Positions 41,168-47,705 of a DNA stretch of 47,747 nt are shown piece by piece. How positions within the stretch are numbered: position 1 is the stretch's first letter; every line of letters starts with the position of its first letter. Origin of the DNA: a virus; the IMG/VR virus record IMGVR_UViG_3300010373_000062, positions 1 to 47,747 of that record. One strand, written 5' to 3'. The position numbers and the translations under genes are program-made. The notes under the pieces were generated by a model that saw nothing but the letters and a program-made list of their open reading frames with translations, was not told the DNA's origin and searched no databases.

Positions 41168-41436
41168 GCCCGCATCCCCACGCGCTGCACCGCGGCGCGC
41201 ATCCGAGCGGTCTGCCCGGCCATCTTCTCGATCGCCCTGGCCCGCACCCGCTCGGACGGAATGCCGGCCATGTCGCACCACAGATCGCGCGCCTGCGCCC
41301 ACGCGCCGCTGCGATTGGTCAGGAACGCGACGGCATTCGAGATGGCGGCGGGTCCGGTCTTTCCCTCCGGCCGGATCGCATCATCCCATGCCTGATGGAT
41401 CACCGCGGCGGCGAGGTCGCACGGCCGGCCGCTCAC
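41164..41436 (-). CDS. 90-residue protein of unknown function
   Basis: Reads VSGRPCDLAAAVIHQAWDD, then NAVAFLTNRSGAWAQARDL, CDMAGIPSERVRARAIEKM. Helical, with a pattern seen in small proteins of alphaproteobacterial phages. GTG start overlapping the upstream stop (GTGA). A longer frame upstream overlaps another gene and is rejected. Confidence 0.6.
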   Translation of the reverse strand: MSGRPCDLAAAVIHQAWDDAIRPEGKTGPAAISNAVAFLTNRSGAWAQARDLWCDMAGIPSERVRARAIEKMAGQTARMRAAVQRVGMRA

Positions 41437-41690
41437 GCGCGCCCTCCCATCGAATGCAGCGTTCTGCACCGGGTCACGATCGCGGTGCGCGACACGCCGA
41501 GCTGCGCCGAGGCGATATCGAGGAGCGCCAGCAGCGCGGCATCCTGATCGGCGGACCACGTTCGTCGCGACGCGTTGCTGCACGCCGAGGAGCACCACAG
41601 CCCGGCGCGCGGCCTTCCAGCGACTCGACACCGCTCCGCCAGGAACTCGGCGCCGCAGTGCGCGCAGGTGCGGCGCAGGAAGGCGGTCAT
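41433..41690 (-). CDS. small zinc-finger plus HTH-like protein
   Basis: An 85-residue protein. CAHCGAEF, then CSSACSNAS, give a four-cysteine zinc-binding knot; SADQDAALLALLDIASAQLG and VSRTAIVTRCRTL form an HTH-like end. ATG at 41690 overlaps the previous stop (ATGA). Possibly a DNA-binding regulator. Confidence 0.65.
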   Translation of the reverse strand: MTAFLRRTCAHCGAEFLAERCRVAGRPRAGLWCSSACSNASRRTWSADQDAALLALLDIASAQLGVSRTAIVTRCRTLHSMGGRA

Positions 41691-41872
41691 GGGTGAAAGT
41701 ACGCCATTGCGGCGAATGGTGTCATCGCAGAACACAATGCCAGCCACACGCCCAATGCCCATCGGTTAGTGGCGAAGGCTTCAACCGAGAGGGCGGCGAA
41801 TAGCCCCATGCAAGCGATCATGATTACCACGAAAAATATCAGGACGATTTTCATTATCAGGAACTCATTCAT
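41687..41872 (-). CDS. 61-residue two-helix membrane protein
   Basis: Starts MNEFLIMKIVLIFFVVIMIA with a strong first helix, then a second (WALGVWLALCSAMTPFAAMA). ATG overlaps the DUF1194 stop (ATGA). Could be a membrane-acting moron or a helper; unknown. Confidence 0.65.
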   Translation of the reverse strand: MNEFLIMKIVLIFFVVIMIACMGLFAALSVEAFATNRWALGVWLALCSAMTPFAAMAYFHP

Positions 41873-42492
41873 CGCCCGGCCCACTCCATCCCCGGCACAG
41901 CCCCAGCAATCTCTGCCGCGAGCTTGCGCCCCATGGCCCGCGCCACGTCATCGAACCCGTGCGCCTCGACCACGAACCCGTCAGGCGTCACCACGGACTT
42001 GCGGTAGTAGTCCGCCACGGTGGGCTCGCCCTCGGTCACGATCGGCAGGCCATTGATGGTGATGCCGGCGTTGATGGCGGCCTGCCGGGCCGGCTCGGGC
42101 TCGGCCCCGGTGTTGCTGGCGCCATCGCCCGATATGTCGATCACCTGGCGATCTGCGGCGCATGGCATGGTGGCGAATGCGGACACCCCGGCCTGGAGCG
42201 CATCGCCGAGCCCGGTCAGGCCGGACTCTTCGCGGGAATGCGCGGCCAGCGCGGTATCGGCCGCAGCGAGGTCCGCCGCGTCGCGCAGGATGCGCCACGG
42301 CAGCACGGTGTGTTGGGATGATGCCCATTGGATCGCGGTCACGGCAACCGGGCGGTCGGGCGAGATGAAGGCCGCGACGCGCGGATTCGCGAACGCATGG
42401 GCCGTGCCGTCACGTTGGAGCGCGAAGCGTTCGGTGCTGACGCTGCCCGACACATCCATCAGCAGGACGAGGGCGAGGGCGCAGGCGGTCAT
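41869..42492 (-). CDS. VWA-domain protein of the DUF1194 family
   Basis: A 207-residue protein. A MIDAS-type motif DVSGS at 13-17 begins the domain, followed by RVAAFISPDRPVAVTAIQWA, LGDALQAGVSAFATMPCAAD and VIDISGDGASNTG, the DUF1194 pattern found mostly in Alphaproteobacteria. Here it has only a short hydrophobic lead (MTACALALVLLM) that runs straight into the first strand, so whether it is exported is unclear. It lies in the early operon between an HTH gene and a two-helix membrane protein; ATGA overlaps on both sides. A protein-protein interaction role is inferred. It could be a host-derived gene. Confidence 0.8.
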   Translation of the reverse strand: MTACALALVLLMDVSGSVSTERFALQRDGTAHAFANPRVAAFISPDRPVAVTAIQWASSQHTVLPWRILRDAADLAAADTALAAHSREESGLTGLGDALQAGVSAFATMPCAADRQVIDISGDGASNTGAEPEPARQAAINAGITINGLPIVTEGEPTVADYYRKSVVTPDGFVVEAHGFDDVARAMGRKLAAEIAGAVPGMEWAGR

Positions 42493-43286
42493 CCGATCGC
42501 CCTCGCCCGGCCACCGGCTTGCGCCCCGCGTCGCTGTGAGTGCTGCATCCGTAGATACGCCTCGCTCGCGACGGGCTGATGCGCCCGCAGCGCGGCCCGA
42601 TCCGCCTCGGGTATCTGCGCCGTGGTGATCGCGACCGCGGCGGCTGGGCAGCGCGTGACAGGATGCGTGGCGATCCACGCGGCGATTTCCTCGTCGGCAT
42701 CGGGGGGAATCGGGTGGATCGACACGAAGCCCCGCGACGTGATGGCGCGGCCGAGCGAAGGCGCTGGTTTCGGCTCAGGTTTCGGCTCAGGTTTCGGTGG
42801 CAGCGGTGGGGCCGCCTCCGGGCAATATCGCCGCCACAACCGGATGACTTGCGTGCGACCAAGCCCGGTTGCCTTGGCGATCTCGCTCACGTCGCACCCG
42901 CGCGCCACCATTGCGCGGACCGTCTCGACGTGCGGGGATTGGAAATAGCCCGAGCGGAGCCCGAGTGCCATCATCTGCTGTTTGACCGCGGCCGGAGTCT
43001 TACCGATCATGACCGCGATCTGTCGGACGGTCAGTTTGCCGATATTAAAGCGCAGCGTGGCCCGCTCGCCCACGGTCCACTTGCCGTCATCCCGCGCCGG
43101 CAGCCCTAGCTTGCGGGCGCGGATCGAGAATGTGTCCTTGCTCGCGCCGGTCGCCCGGAACATCGCGCTGACGCTGACTCCGGCGCCCCACGCTGCGGTC
43201 AGCGCCGAGTCAAATTCGGCGGTCCACTTGATGCGCCCGTTTACGCGCGGCTGTGCCAGGAACGCCGCAGCGAGTTGCTCGATCAT
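42489..43286 (-). CDS. protein with three HTH/Myb-like repeats
   Basis: A 265-residue protein. Three related units follow one another: WTAEFDSALTAAWGAGVSVS (about 18-65), WTVGERATLRFNIGKLTVRQ (69-112) and ETVRAMVARGCDVSEIAKAT (117-155). Each is a short helix-turn-helix of the SANT/GcrA type. A Lys/Glu/Pro tail (KPEPKPEPK) and a C-terminal part of unknown fold follow. ATG at 43286 overlaps the upstream stop (ATGA). It is probably a DNA-binding regulator acting with or after the GcrA-like protein. Confidence 0.75.
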   Translation of the reverse strand: MIEQLAAAFLAQPRVNGRIKWTAEFDSALTAAWGAGVSVSAMFRATGASKDTFSIRARKLGLPARDDGKWTVGERATLRFNIGKLTVRQIAVMIGKTPAAVKQQMMALGLRSGYFQSPHVETVRAMVARGCDVSEIAKATGLGRTQVIRLWRRYCPEAAPPLPPKPEPKPEPKPAPSLGRAITSRGFVSIHPIPPDADEEIAAWIATHPVTRCPAAAVAITTAQIPEADRAALRAHQPVASEAYLRMQHSQRRGAQAGGRARAIG

Positions 43287-43912
43287 CCCGCGGTCCTCGC
43301 GCTCGCCCTGCCAGGAGGCCGCAGCACGACGCTGCCGTCGTCTAGCGCCTGCGCATGGGGAAGCAGGCGGATGGCGGTCAGTGCCAGCAGTCCGCGTTGC
43401 CGGAGCGCGGTGACGGCCGCGACTTCGGCCGGGGTCCACCCAGGGGCACGGCGGATCAGGTAGCGAGCCTGACGTACAGCGTCGATGGTGATACCCGCCG
43501 CTGCGGCCAGGTCGCGGTCGCTCATGTACCGCTCGCCGAGCGCCGCCCGGCGCGCCGCCCTCGCCGCCACGACGCGCGGGCGCTCGCGATAAGGCGAAGG
43601 CGGCATCCCTGGTACGGGATGGCGGATCGGGCTCGGCCGAGCCGGCAGATGCAGCCGATGAGCCTTCCCGATCACCGTATTCTTCGACACGCCGAGTCGA
43701 GTTCCGATCTCCGCTGTGCTCAGCCCTTCGGCCCATAGCGCGCGGAGTGCCACGATGCGTTCGGCAGGCCAATCGCCATTCCGTGACCCGCGCTCGCGCG
43801 TCCGTGCATGGAATTCGGAGGCCGGCGCTGCGATGTTCGGGTCTGCAAGGACTTCCGAACCTGCGGGCCGCTCCGGTGTTGGCGCACCGGGCGGCTCGTT
43901 TTCTGCGGTCAT
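43283..43912 (-). CDS. GcrA-like transcription regulator
   Basis: A 209-residue protein. Residues 48-92 (DWPAERIVALRALWAEGLST, then EIGTRLGVSKNTVIGKAHRL) match the N-terminal DNA-binding domain of GcrA, the alphaproteobacterial cell-cycle regulator that works with GANTC methylation. A second HTH-like segment is near 130-180 (SDRDLAAAAGITIDAVRQAR and WTPAEVAAVTALRQRG). Phages of these hosts carry GcrA paralogues that may redirect sigma70 holoenzyme; I infer a similar role. ATG at 43912 overlaps the upstream stop (ATGA). Confidence 0.85.
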   Translation of the reverse strand: MTAENEPPGAPTPERPAGSEVLADPNIAAPASEFHARTRERGSRNGDWPAERIVALRALWAEGLSTAEIGTRLGVSKNTVIGKAHRLHLPARPSPIRHPVPGMPPSPYRERPRVVAARAARRAALGERYMSDRDLAAAAGITIDAVRQARYLIRRAPGWTPAEVAAVTALRQRGLLALTAIRLLPHAQALDDGSVVLRPPGRASARTAG

Positions 43913-44136
43913 TTCGTGCGCGCCTCCGCCGGAACATACACCACGTCGCCATACGCGCCGCCCGGAACCGCAGGCGCATCTCGCAGCGCGATATACGCCA
44001 CTCGCAGCGCGGCTTCCGACATGCGCAGATGTCCGATCAGCGACTCGCGGATGCGCCTGACGCTGATCCAGCCGAGCCGCAGCGTGCCGGGACCAATTCC
44101 CCATCCGCAGGCACCCGTTTCAATGATGAGAGACAC
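43909..44136 (-). CDS. small protein overlapping an HTH gene (possible frameshift partner)
   Basis: A 75-residue frame starting GTG at 44136 (WGIGPGTLRLGWISVRRIRE, then MSEAALRVAYIALRDAPAVP). It overlaps the 3' end of the HTH gene by 100 bp in another frame. By hand count its third codon positions in the overlap are about 74% G+C against about 59% for the other frame, so this frame looks coding. A shorter product could begin at ATG 44022. One fused protein through a frameshift with the HTH gene is possible. ATGA overlap with the GcrA-like start. Confidence 0.55.
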   Translation of the reverse strand: MSLIIETGACGWGIGPGTLRLGWISVRRIRESLIGHLRMSEAALRVAYIALRDAPAVPGGAYGDVVYVPAEARTK

Positions 44137-44372
44137 CGCCGTCGTTCCACTTCCCTGTTGATGGCGTCCACCAATTCCGGGCTGTTCGCCATGAGTGTGA
44201 GCACCGCATCGGTGTCCGGCACGTAGCGGCCGGTCAGCCATCCCATCGCGGTGCGGTGCGAACACCCGGCGAGGCGCCCAAGAATCTTCGCTGCGTTCGG
44301 CAGGTTGCCGAATGTGTCGCGTATCCACACCCGCAGGATAGTGCGGCAACTCATGGGCGCGATGGCGTGCAT
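44037..44372 (-). CDS. small HTH protein
   Basis: A 111-residue protein. LPNAAKILGRLAGCSHRTAM, then GWLTGRYVPDTDAVLTLMAN and SPELVDAINREVERRR, make an HTH region like those of small phage DNA-binding proteins. The last 30 residues (SAGSASGASASR end) are low-complexity and may be a wrong frame after a frameshift. ATG at 44372 has a good site (GGAGAA). Role unknown. Confidence 0.65.
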   Translation of the reverse strand: MHAIAPMSCRTILRVWIRDTFGNLPNAAKILGRLAGCSHRTAMGWLTGRYVPDTDAVLTLMANSPELVDAINREVERRRCLSSLKRVPADGELVPARCGSAGSASGASASR

Positions 44373-44572
44373 GTCGGTTCTCCGGGGGTTGTGAGCAATC
44401 GAGATGCTTCCCTCGCCGCCCCCGGCAGGGCATGGTCCGCAGAGATGCAGACCACGACGGCAAGGAAAGGAAGGCGCCGGGAACGCGGCGTACGGGCGAA
44501 CCGTGCGGCCCCGCGCTCCCGGCTGTGACGCCACCGCCTCCGGGACACATGGATGTGGTGGCGTATTTCATG

Positions 44573-44797
44573 TCAGGCGTGCCCCGCCGCCGGCTGGTAG
44601 ACTCGCGGGTCAGGCATCGGAGCCGTGATGCCGGCGAGGAAGATCGCGAGCAGCGTGGGCCGCATCTCGATCGGCGCTATGTCGAGCTCGGCCGAGAGCG
44701 TCGCGGCCAGCAGCGCGAGCCCGTTCGTGCGCGCCATGCCGTGCATCACCGCCGCCATTGCGGGAGCGCGATCCTCGATGCTCGGGGGCTCGGTCAT
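44573..44797 (-). CDS. small hypothetical early protein
   Basis: A 74-residue helical protein (PAMAAVMHGMARTNGLALLA, LSAELDIAPIEMRPTLLAIF). No family recognised. The ATG at 44797 has no strong ribosome site. Divergent from the plus-strand gene at 44881 with a palindrome between. Confidence 0.6.
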   Translation of the reverse strand: MTEPPSIEDRAPAMAAVMHGMARTNGLALLAATLSAELDIAPIEMRPTLLAIFLAGITAPMPDPRVYQPAAGHA

Positions 44798-44844
44798 GCG
44801 GCGCTCGGGGGCGGATCGTTGCTGACCCGCCCCCTTCCGCCTAC

Positions 44845-44858
44845 CGTTGCGATTGCAA
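44845..44858. promoter_or_regulatory. palindrome between divergent small genes
   Basis: GTTGC and GCAAC around GATT in the 83-bp gap between the minus-strand gene at 44797 and the plus-strand gene at 44881. TTGCTG (44819) and CAGCAA (44861) flank it as a wider inverted pair, and TTGCTG with TACCGT 17 bases later could be a plus-strand promoter. Weak evidence. Confidence 0.3.
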
Positions 44859-44880
44859 CATCAGCAACGGAAGCGAGACC

Positions 44881-45216
44881 ATGGACAGGCCGAGCTACGA
44901 AGCGCGGATCAAGCCGATCGGCGGGACCAAATCCCAATCCATCGACATCATCATCCGACCACTGGAAATGCGGGCTCGGGAGGAAGGCCAAGCCGACCCG
45001 GCGCAAATCTGGGTGCGACTGGTGGTGTATCTCGACGAAATGCGAACTGAGAACGGCATCACTCGTCCCGCCGCGAACCCTAACGATCATCGCTATATCC
45101 TTCGGGAGGCGCGGCGGATTCTTCGTGAAGCGGCAGGCGCCGTGTGGTCACAGCAAAACAGTCGGACCATTCATCCTCCGACAGATGACGCGGAGCATTC
45201 ATCGGGTCCGTGCTGA
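44881..45216 (+). CDS. plus-strand protein set against the early operon
   Basis: A 111-residue protein (MDRPSYEARIKPIGGTKSQS, IIIRPLEMRAREEGQADPAQ, IWVRLVVYLDEMRTENG, YILREARRILREAAG). Third positions of the first 66 codons are about 73% G+C by hand count against about 55% in the antisense frame, so I take this strand. A ribosome site GGAAG precedes the ATG. Its last 137 bp are antisense to the 3' end of the gene at 45080. No family recognised. It interrupts the minus-strand run between 44797 and 45080. Confidence 0.55.
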   Translation: MDRPSYEARIKPIGGTKSQSIDIIIRPLEMRAREEGQADPAQIWVRLVVYLDEMRTENGITRPAANPNDHRYILREARRILREAAGAVWSQQNSRTIHPPTDDAEHSSGPC

Positions 45217-45343
45217 CGATGCCGGTCAGCACCACCGGATCACCGGCCACATCGTGGTGCGCCACGATCTCCACCCGGTCCGCAAACGGGCGATACCCGG
45301 GCGGCAGCGCGACAGAGAAGATCGAGGGGATTTCGACGGCCAT
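45080..45343 (-). CDS. small protein after the Cro-like gene
   Basis: An 87-residue protein (MAVEIPSIFSVALPPGYRPF, ADRVEIVAHHDVAGDPVVLT, HLSEDEWSDCFAVTTRRLP). Beta-rich; unknown family. ATG lies one base past the Cro-like stop, and the two are surely cotranscribed. Its 3' end is overlapped by the plus-strand gene at 44881. Confidence 0.65.
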   Translation of the reverse strand: MAVEIPSIFSVALPPGYRPFADRVEIVAHHDVAGDPVVLTGIVSTDPMNAPRHLSEDEWSDCFAVTTRRLPLHEESAAPPEGYSDDR

Positions 45344-45344
45344 C

Positions 45345-45584
45345 TCAGGCGGCCTCGCCCGGGTGGGCGGTTCGGCTGCGCCGCACGGATTCGGCGATTT
45401 CCTCTAGCAACCCGAAGCTAACCTCGGGATGCCCCAAATCCTCGGCGCGAGCGACGATGCGATGCCAAAAGCGAGCCGGGATGCCGTTGTGGCGCCATTC
45501 GTTAACAGCCTTGGTATCGGCGCCGGTCAGGGCAGATGCGCCCCGCTTCCCGCCGATCAGCTCGATGATCTGCGACGTGTCCAT
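45345..45584 (-). CDS. Cro-like/CII-like HTH protein, first gene of the leftward operon
   Basis: A 79-residue protein. IIELIGGKRGASALTGADTK followed by AVNEWRHNGIPARFWHRIVA is a short HTH of the Cro/YdaS-like type used by temperate phages against CI. It is divergent from the repressor, with paired operators between. It lacks a clear ribosome site; the suggested promoter places the start of transcription at or near the ATG, so a leaderless message is possible. Confidence 0.72.
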   Translation of the reverse strand: MDTSQIIELIGGKRGASALTGADTKAVNEWRHNGIPARFWHRIVARAEDLGHPEVSFGLLEEIAESVRRSRTAHPGEAA

Positions 45585-45590
45585 ACACCA

Positions 45591-45619
45591 GCGGTAACAG
45601 AAAATCTGACGGCTTGCAA
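45591..45619 (-). promoter_or_regulatory. putative leftward early promoter with near-leaderless start
   Basis: On the minus strand TTGCAA (45614-45619), 17 bases, then TACCGC (45591-45596). Transcription would start about at the A of the ATG at 45584. The -35 hexamer is itself palindromic. One CAGAAAA operator lies inside the spacer. Weak -10 box. Confidence 0.35.
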
Positions 45620-45636
45620 CACAGAAAAACTCTCTG
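45598..45636. promoter_or_regulatory. repressor operators O1 and O2 in the divergent region
   Basis: CAGAAAATCTG (45598-45608) and CAGAAAAACTCTCTG (45622-45636) are two palindrome-like sites whose centres are about 26 bp apart. Both carry the half-site CAGAAAA that recurs over the rightward promoter at 46264-46287. They sit between the Cro-like and repressor genes and should bind the repressor or Cro-like protein. Confidence 0.6.
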
Positions 45637-45671
45637 GCCGGGATATCCCCGCCGAGGGCAGCGTTTGCCTA

Positions 45672-46067
45672 GTGGACGAGGTAACCCCCAAGCGCGTGGC
45701 GGCTCGGTTGCGCGCCTTTATGGCTGAGCGTGGTCTAGAGACCGTGCAGGCTCTTGCTGACGCGGCGGGGGCCGAGAGGAATGCCGTCTCAAATTGGTTG
45801 AACGGCTACAACCTGCCCAGGGTCCCTGAAATCGCTCGGTTGTGCGAGCGGACTGGCCTGACTCTAGATTGGGTTTACCGGGGGATTCCGGACAATCTGC
45901 CGCTCACGCTGGGTATCCGGCTGGCCGCCAGAATGCAGGGAGAGAGCGTTCCGCCGGCATCTTCGGCGGCTTCGGGCGCGGCCGGGACGGAAGCTGCTTC
46001 GGAGGCTCGCCGGTCATCTCCTCGCCGGTCATCGGCAAGGGCGCGTAAACGGGAATCGGCCACTTAG
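45672..46067 (+). CDS. CI-like repressor, short form without cleavage domain
   Basis: A 131-residue protein. The HTH is clear: RVAARLRAFMAERGLETVQA, LADAAGAERNAVSNWLNGYN, then LPRVPEIARLCERTGLTLDW. The remainder is a linker and a Ser/Ala/Arg-rich tail (SSAASGAAGTEAASEARRSS); no S24/LexA-type Ser-Lys domain is present, so RecA-driven self-cleavage is unlikely. GTG at 45672 is used; an ATG at 45721 would cut into the HTH. It should keep the prophage silent by binding the CAGAAAA sites. Induction would need another route, such as an antirepressor. Confidence 0.78.
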   Translation: MDEVTPKRVAARLRAFMAERGLETVQALADAAGAERNAVSNWLNGYNLPRVPEIARLCERTGLTLDWVYRGIPDNLPLTLGIRLAARMQGESVPPASSAASGAAGTEAASEARRSSPRRSSARARKRESAT

Positions 46068-46115
46068 CGGCGGACATCTGGCCTCCCCTCCTCCTTTTCT
46101 AAGATCGACCAGGCG

Positions 46116-46150
46116 CGACTCATAACGGATCGTGAGTCGATCATTGATCG
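46116..46150. promoter_or_regulatory. inverted repeats after the repressor gene
   Basis: CGACTCA (46116-46122) and TGAGTCG (46133-46139) across ten bases, then CGATCA-T-TGATCG (46138-46150). The first could be a hairpin ending the repressor transcript or a protein site. There is no U-run. Confidence 0.4.
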
Positions 46151-46263
46151 GCCATCACAGTTGCGTCAATTCAACATCGCACAACCGAAACGTCATTTAT
46201 GCGGGATTTTGGCGTGAAAGACGCCTGAGCCCTCGCGAGGCTCGTTCCGCCGATGGTGACATA

Positions 46264-46298
46264 TTTTCTGTTGACGTTGCCAGAAAACCTGTTATGCT
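46264..46298 (+). promoter_or_regulatory. rightward early promoter with overlapping operator
   Basis: TTGACG (46271-46276), 16 bases, then TATGCT (46293-46298): a good sigma70-type pair. TTTTCTG (46264-46270) and CAGAAAA (46281-46287) are inverted arms that straddle the -35 box and share the half-site of the operators at 45598-45636. Repressor binding there would block polymerase. The start point would leave a leader of about 22 nt before the ATG at 46327. Confidence 0.7.
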
Positions 46299-46326
46299 CC
46301 TCCCCGTCACCCAGGGAGCAGCCCCC

Positions 46327-46707
46327 ATGCCAGCCCAGCCCCTCGCCTACCGCGACCCCCTGACCGGCTACCGCCCGCCGACTGGCGGCTCCGATACGAG
46401 CCGGCGCGGGATCAGCGCGGCGGAGCAGTGCGCCATCGCGACGCTGCGGGTCGTGCAAGCCACGCTGCGCCGGCAGGCTGCCGAGCTGCGGACCCTCCCG
46501 CCGACCGGGCTGGACGCAACCTGGATCGAGGAAGCGACGGACCACGCGGCGGAGCTGGACGATCGCGCGAAGTGGCTGGACGACACGATCGAGGATATCC
46601 GGCGCGGCCGGATCGATGAGGACGCGGATGCGGACCTGGCCTGGCGGGACACCTGCACCGAGGCGGACCGGCGCCGGCAACTGGCGGCCGAGGAGGCGGT
46701 GCGATGA
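46327..46707 (+). CDS. first gene of the rightward operon, helical protein
   Basis: A 126-residue acidic, helical protein (CAIATLRVVQATLRRQAAEL, RAKWLDDTIEDIRRGRIDED). The ATG at 46327 follows a purine-rich site (GGGAG). Function unknown. It opens the rightward chain and overlaps the next gene by four bases (ATGA). Confidence 0.65.
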   Translation: MPAQPLAYRDPLTGYRPPTGGSDTSRRGISAAEQCAIATLRVVQATLRRQAAELRTLPPTGLDATWIEEATDHAAELDDRAKWLDDTIEDIRRGRIDEDADADLAWRDTCTEADRRRQLAAEEAVR

Positions 46708-47018
46708 GCGCGAAGCACACGCCGGGACAATGGGTAGTGAATGCTGCCGATCCATACGAAGTGCTCTGCTGCGGTGTCCCCGTCGCTTACGCCGAAAGTG
46801 CCAGCACCAAGAGTCGTGACGAGCGCAGCGCCAACGCCCACCTGATCGCCGCGGCGCCTGAGCTGCGGAAAATGCTGTGCGACCTGCGGGCCGAGATCGA
46901 GGTAGTGCGCGACTCGTTGGGCCAGATTGGCGCCTACGCCGAAGTCGATCGCTACACTGCACTACTGGCGCGCATCGATGCCCTGTTGGACCGCGCGGAC
47001 GGGAGGGTGTCAGCATGA
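46704..47018 (+). CDS. SAKHTPG-type small phage protein
   Basis: A 104-residue protein beginning MSAKHTPGQWVVNAADPYEV with SANAHLIAAAPELRKMLCDL. This leader and the ANAHLIAAAPEL motif recur in many phage proteins of unknown function. ATGA overlap at both ends. Confidence 0.75.
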   Translation: MSAKHTPGQWVVNAADPYEVLCCGVPVAYAESASTKSRDERSANAHLIAAAPELRKMLCDLRAEIEVVRDSLGQIGAYAEVDRYTALLARIDALLDRADGRVSA

Positions 47019-47290
47019 CCACTTTCGACTTCCGCGCCCTGGCCGAGACCGCCGCCGCATCTGCGCCGCGCCCCGCGCCGTTCGTGCCGGGCCGCGCTGC
47101 GCTGCACCTGCTGCGCGTGGCGCAGCCGCACGGCACGGCGTACGTGCCGGACTGCTGGCGCGCCGATGCGGTGCAGCTCGTGCAATTCGGCCTGGCCGCT
47201 TGGCGCTACGAAACGAGCCGCGGCCAGATCGAGATTACCCCGCTCGGGGATGCGGCGGTGTGGCGTGCGGATCATGGGGTGCGGTCGTGA
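47015..47290 (+). CDS. 91-residue protein of the rightward operon
   Basis: Reads MTTFDFRALAETAAASAPRP, then LHLLRVAQPHGTAYVPDCWR, RADAVQLVQFGLAAWRYETS, RGQIEITPLGDAAVWRADH. Winged-helix-like end is possible. ATGA overlap at the start and GTGA at the stop. Confidence 0.65.
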   Translation: MTTFDFRALAETAAASAPRPAPFVPGRAALHLLRVAQPHGTAYVPDCWRADAVQLVQFGLAAWRYETSRGQIEITPLGDAAVWRADHGVRS

Positions 47291-47520
47291 ACGTCATCCT
47301 CGCCAGCGCCACCGATACCCGCGACGCGACGGCCCGCATGAAGGCCGCCGCGCTCTATGCCGCGCGCCAGGACTACGCCGCGGCGGTGGACGCGCTGCGC
47401 CAGGCGCGGGCCGTGGTGGACTGGCGCCCGCATGTGCGCGAGCGGGCGATCCGCGCGGCGGAGCTGGAGATTGTGCGGGCCTCGCAGGTGCTCGATGGAA
47501 TCCAAGGGAGAGTCGGATGA
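47287..47520 (+). CDS. 77-residue protein of the rightward operon
   Basis: Begins at GTG (VNVILASATDTRDATARMKA), and is helical throughout (ALYAARQDYAAAVDALRQAR, AIRAAELEIVRASQVLDG). The GTGA overlap with the previous stop and ATGA overlap with the next start fix the frame. Confidence 0.65.
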   Translation: MNVILASATDTRDATARMKAAALYAARQDYAAAVDALRQARAVVDWRPHVRERAIRAAELEIVRASQVLDGIQGRVG

Positions 47521-47705
47521 GCGTGTTCAAGAACGTCCAAATCAATCGTGCGCCAGGCATCAGTGTATTTGGTGCAAGTGCTCCTCACCCGTCTATCTTG
47601 CCGCCGCTGATCTGCATGAATATCGAGGTCTGGGCCACGATCGAAGAAGCCGAGGCGCTCGCCGCGGCGCTGCGCGACGCGGCGGACGTGGAGCGGGCGG
47701 TATGA
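47517..47705 (+). CDS. 62-residue protein of the rightward operon
   Basis: Reads MSVFKNVQINRAPGISVFG, NIEVWATIEEAEALAAALRD. ATGA overlaps on both sides. Function unknown. Confidence 0.6.
   Translation: MSVFKNVQINRAPGISVFGASAPHPSILPPLICMNIEVWATIEEAEALAAALRDAADVERAV

Larger units (their letters stand above)
46068..46326. other. gene-free leader between repressor and rightward operon
   Basis: No coding frame is convincing here. It holds inverted repeats at 46116-46150, then the strong promoter and its operator. It matches the position of a right operator/promoter region in lambdoid phages. Confidence 0.5.

Noticed and set aside
42489-43979. N-terminal extension of the three-HTH protein
   Set aside because: The extra 230 residues lie in the wrong frame over the GcrA-like gene; the ATGA overlap at 43286 gives a natural start.
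44794-45090. Minus-strand 98-codon frame ending in an ATGA overlap
   Set aside because: Third positions are only about 55% G+C by hand count, against about 73% on the plus strand, so the plus-strand gene was preferred.
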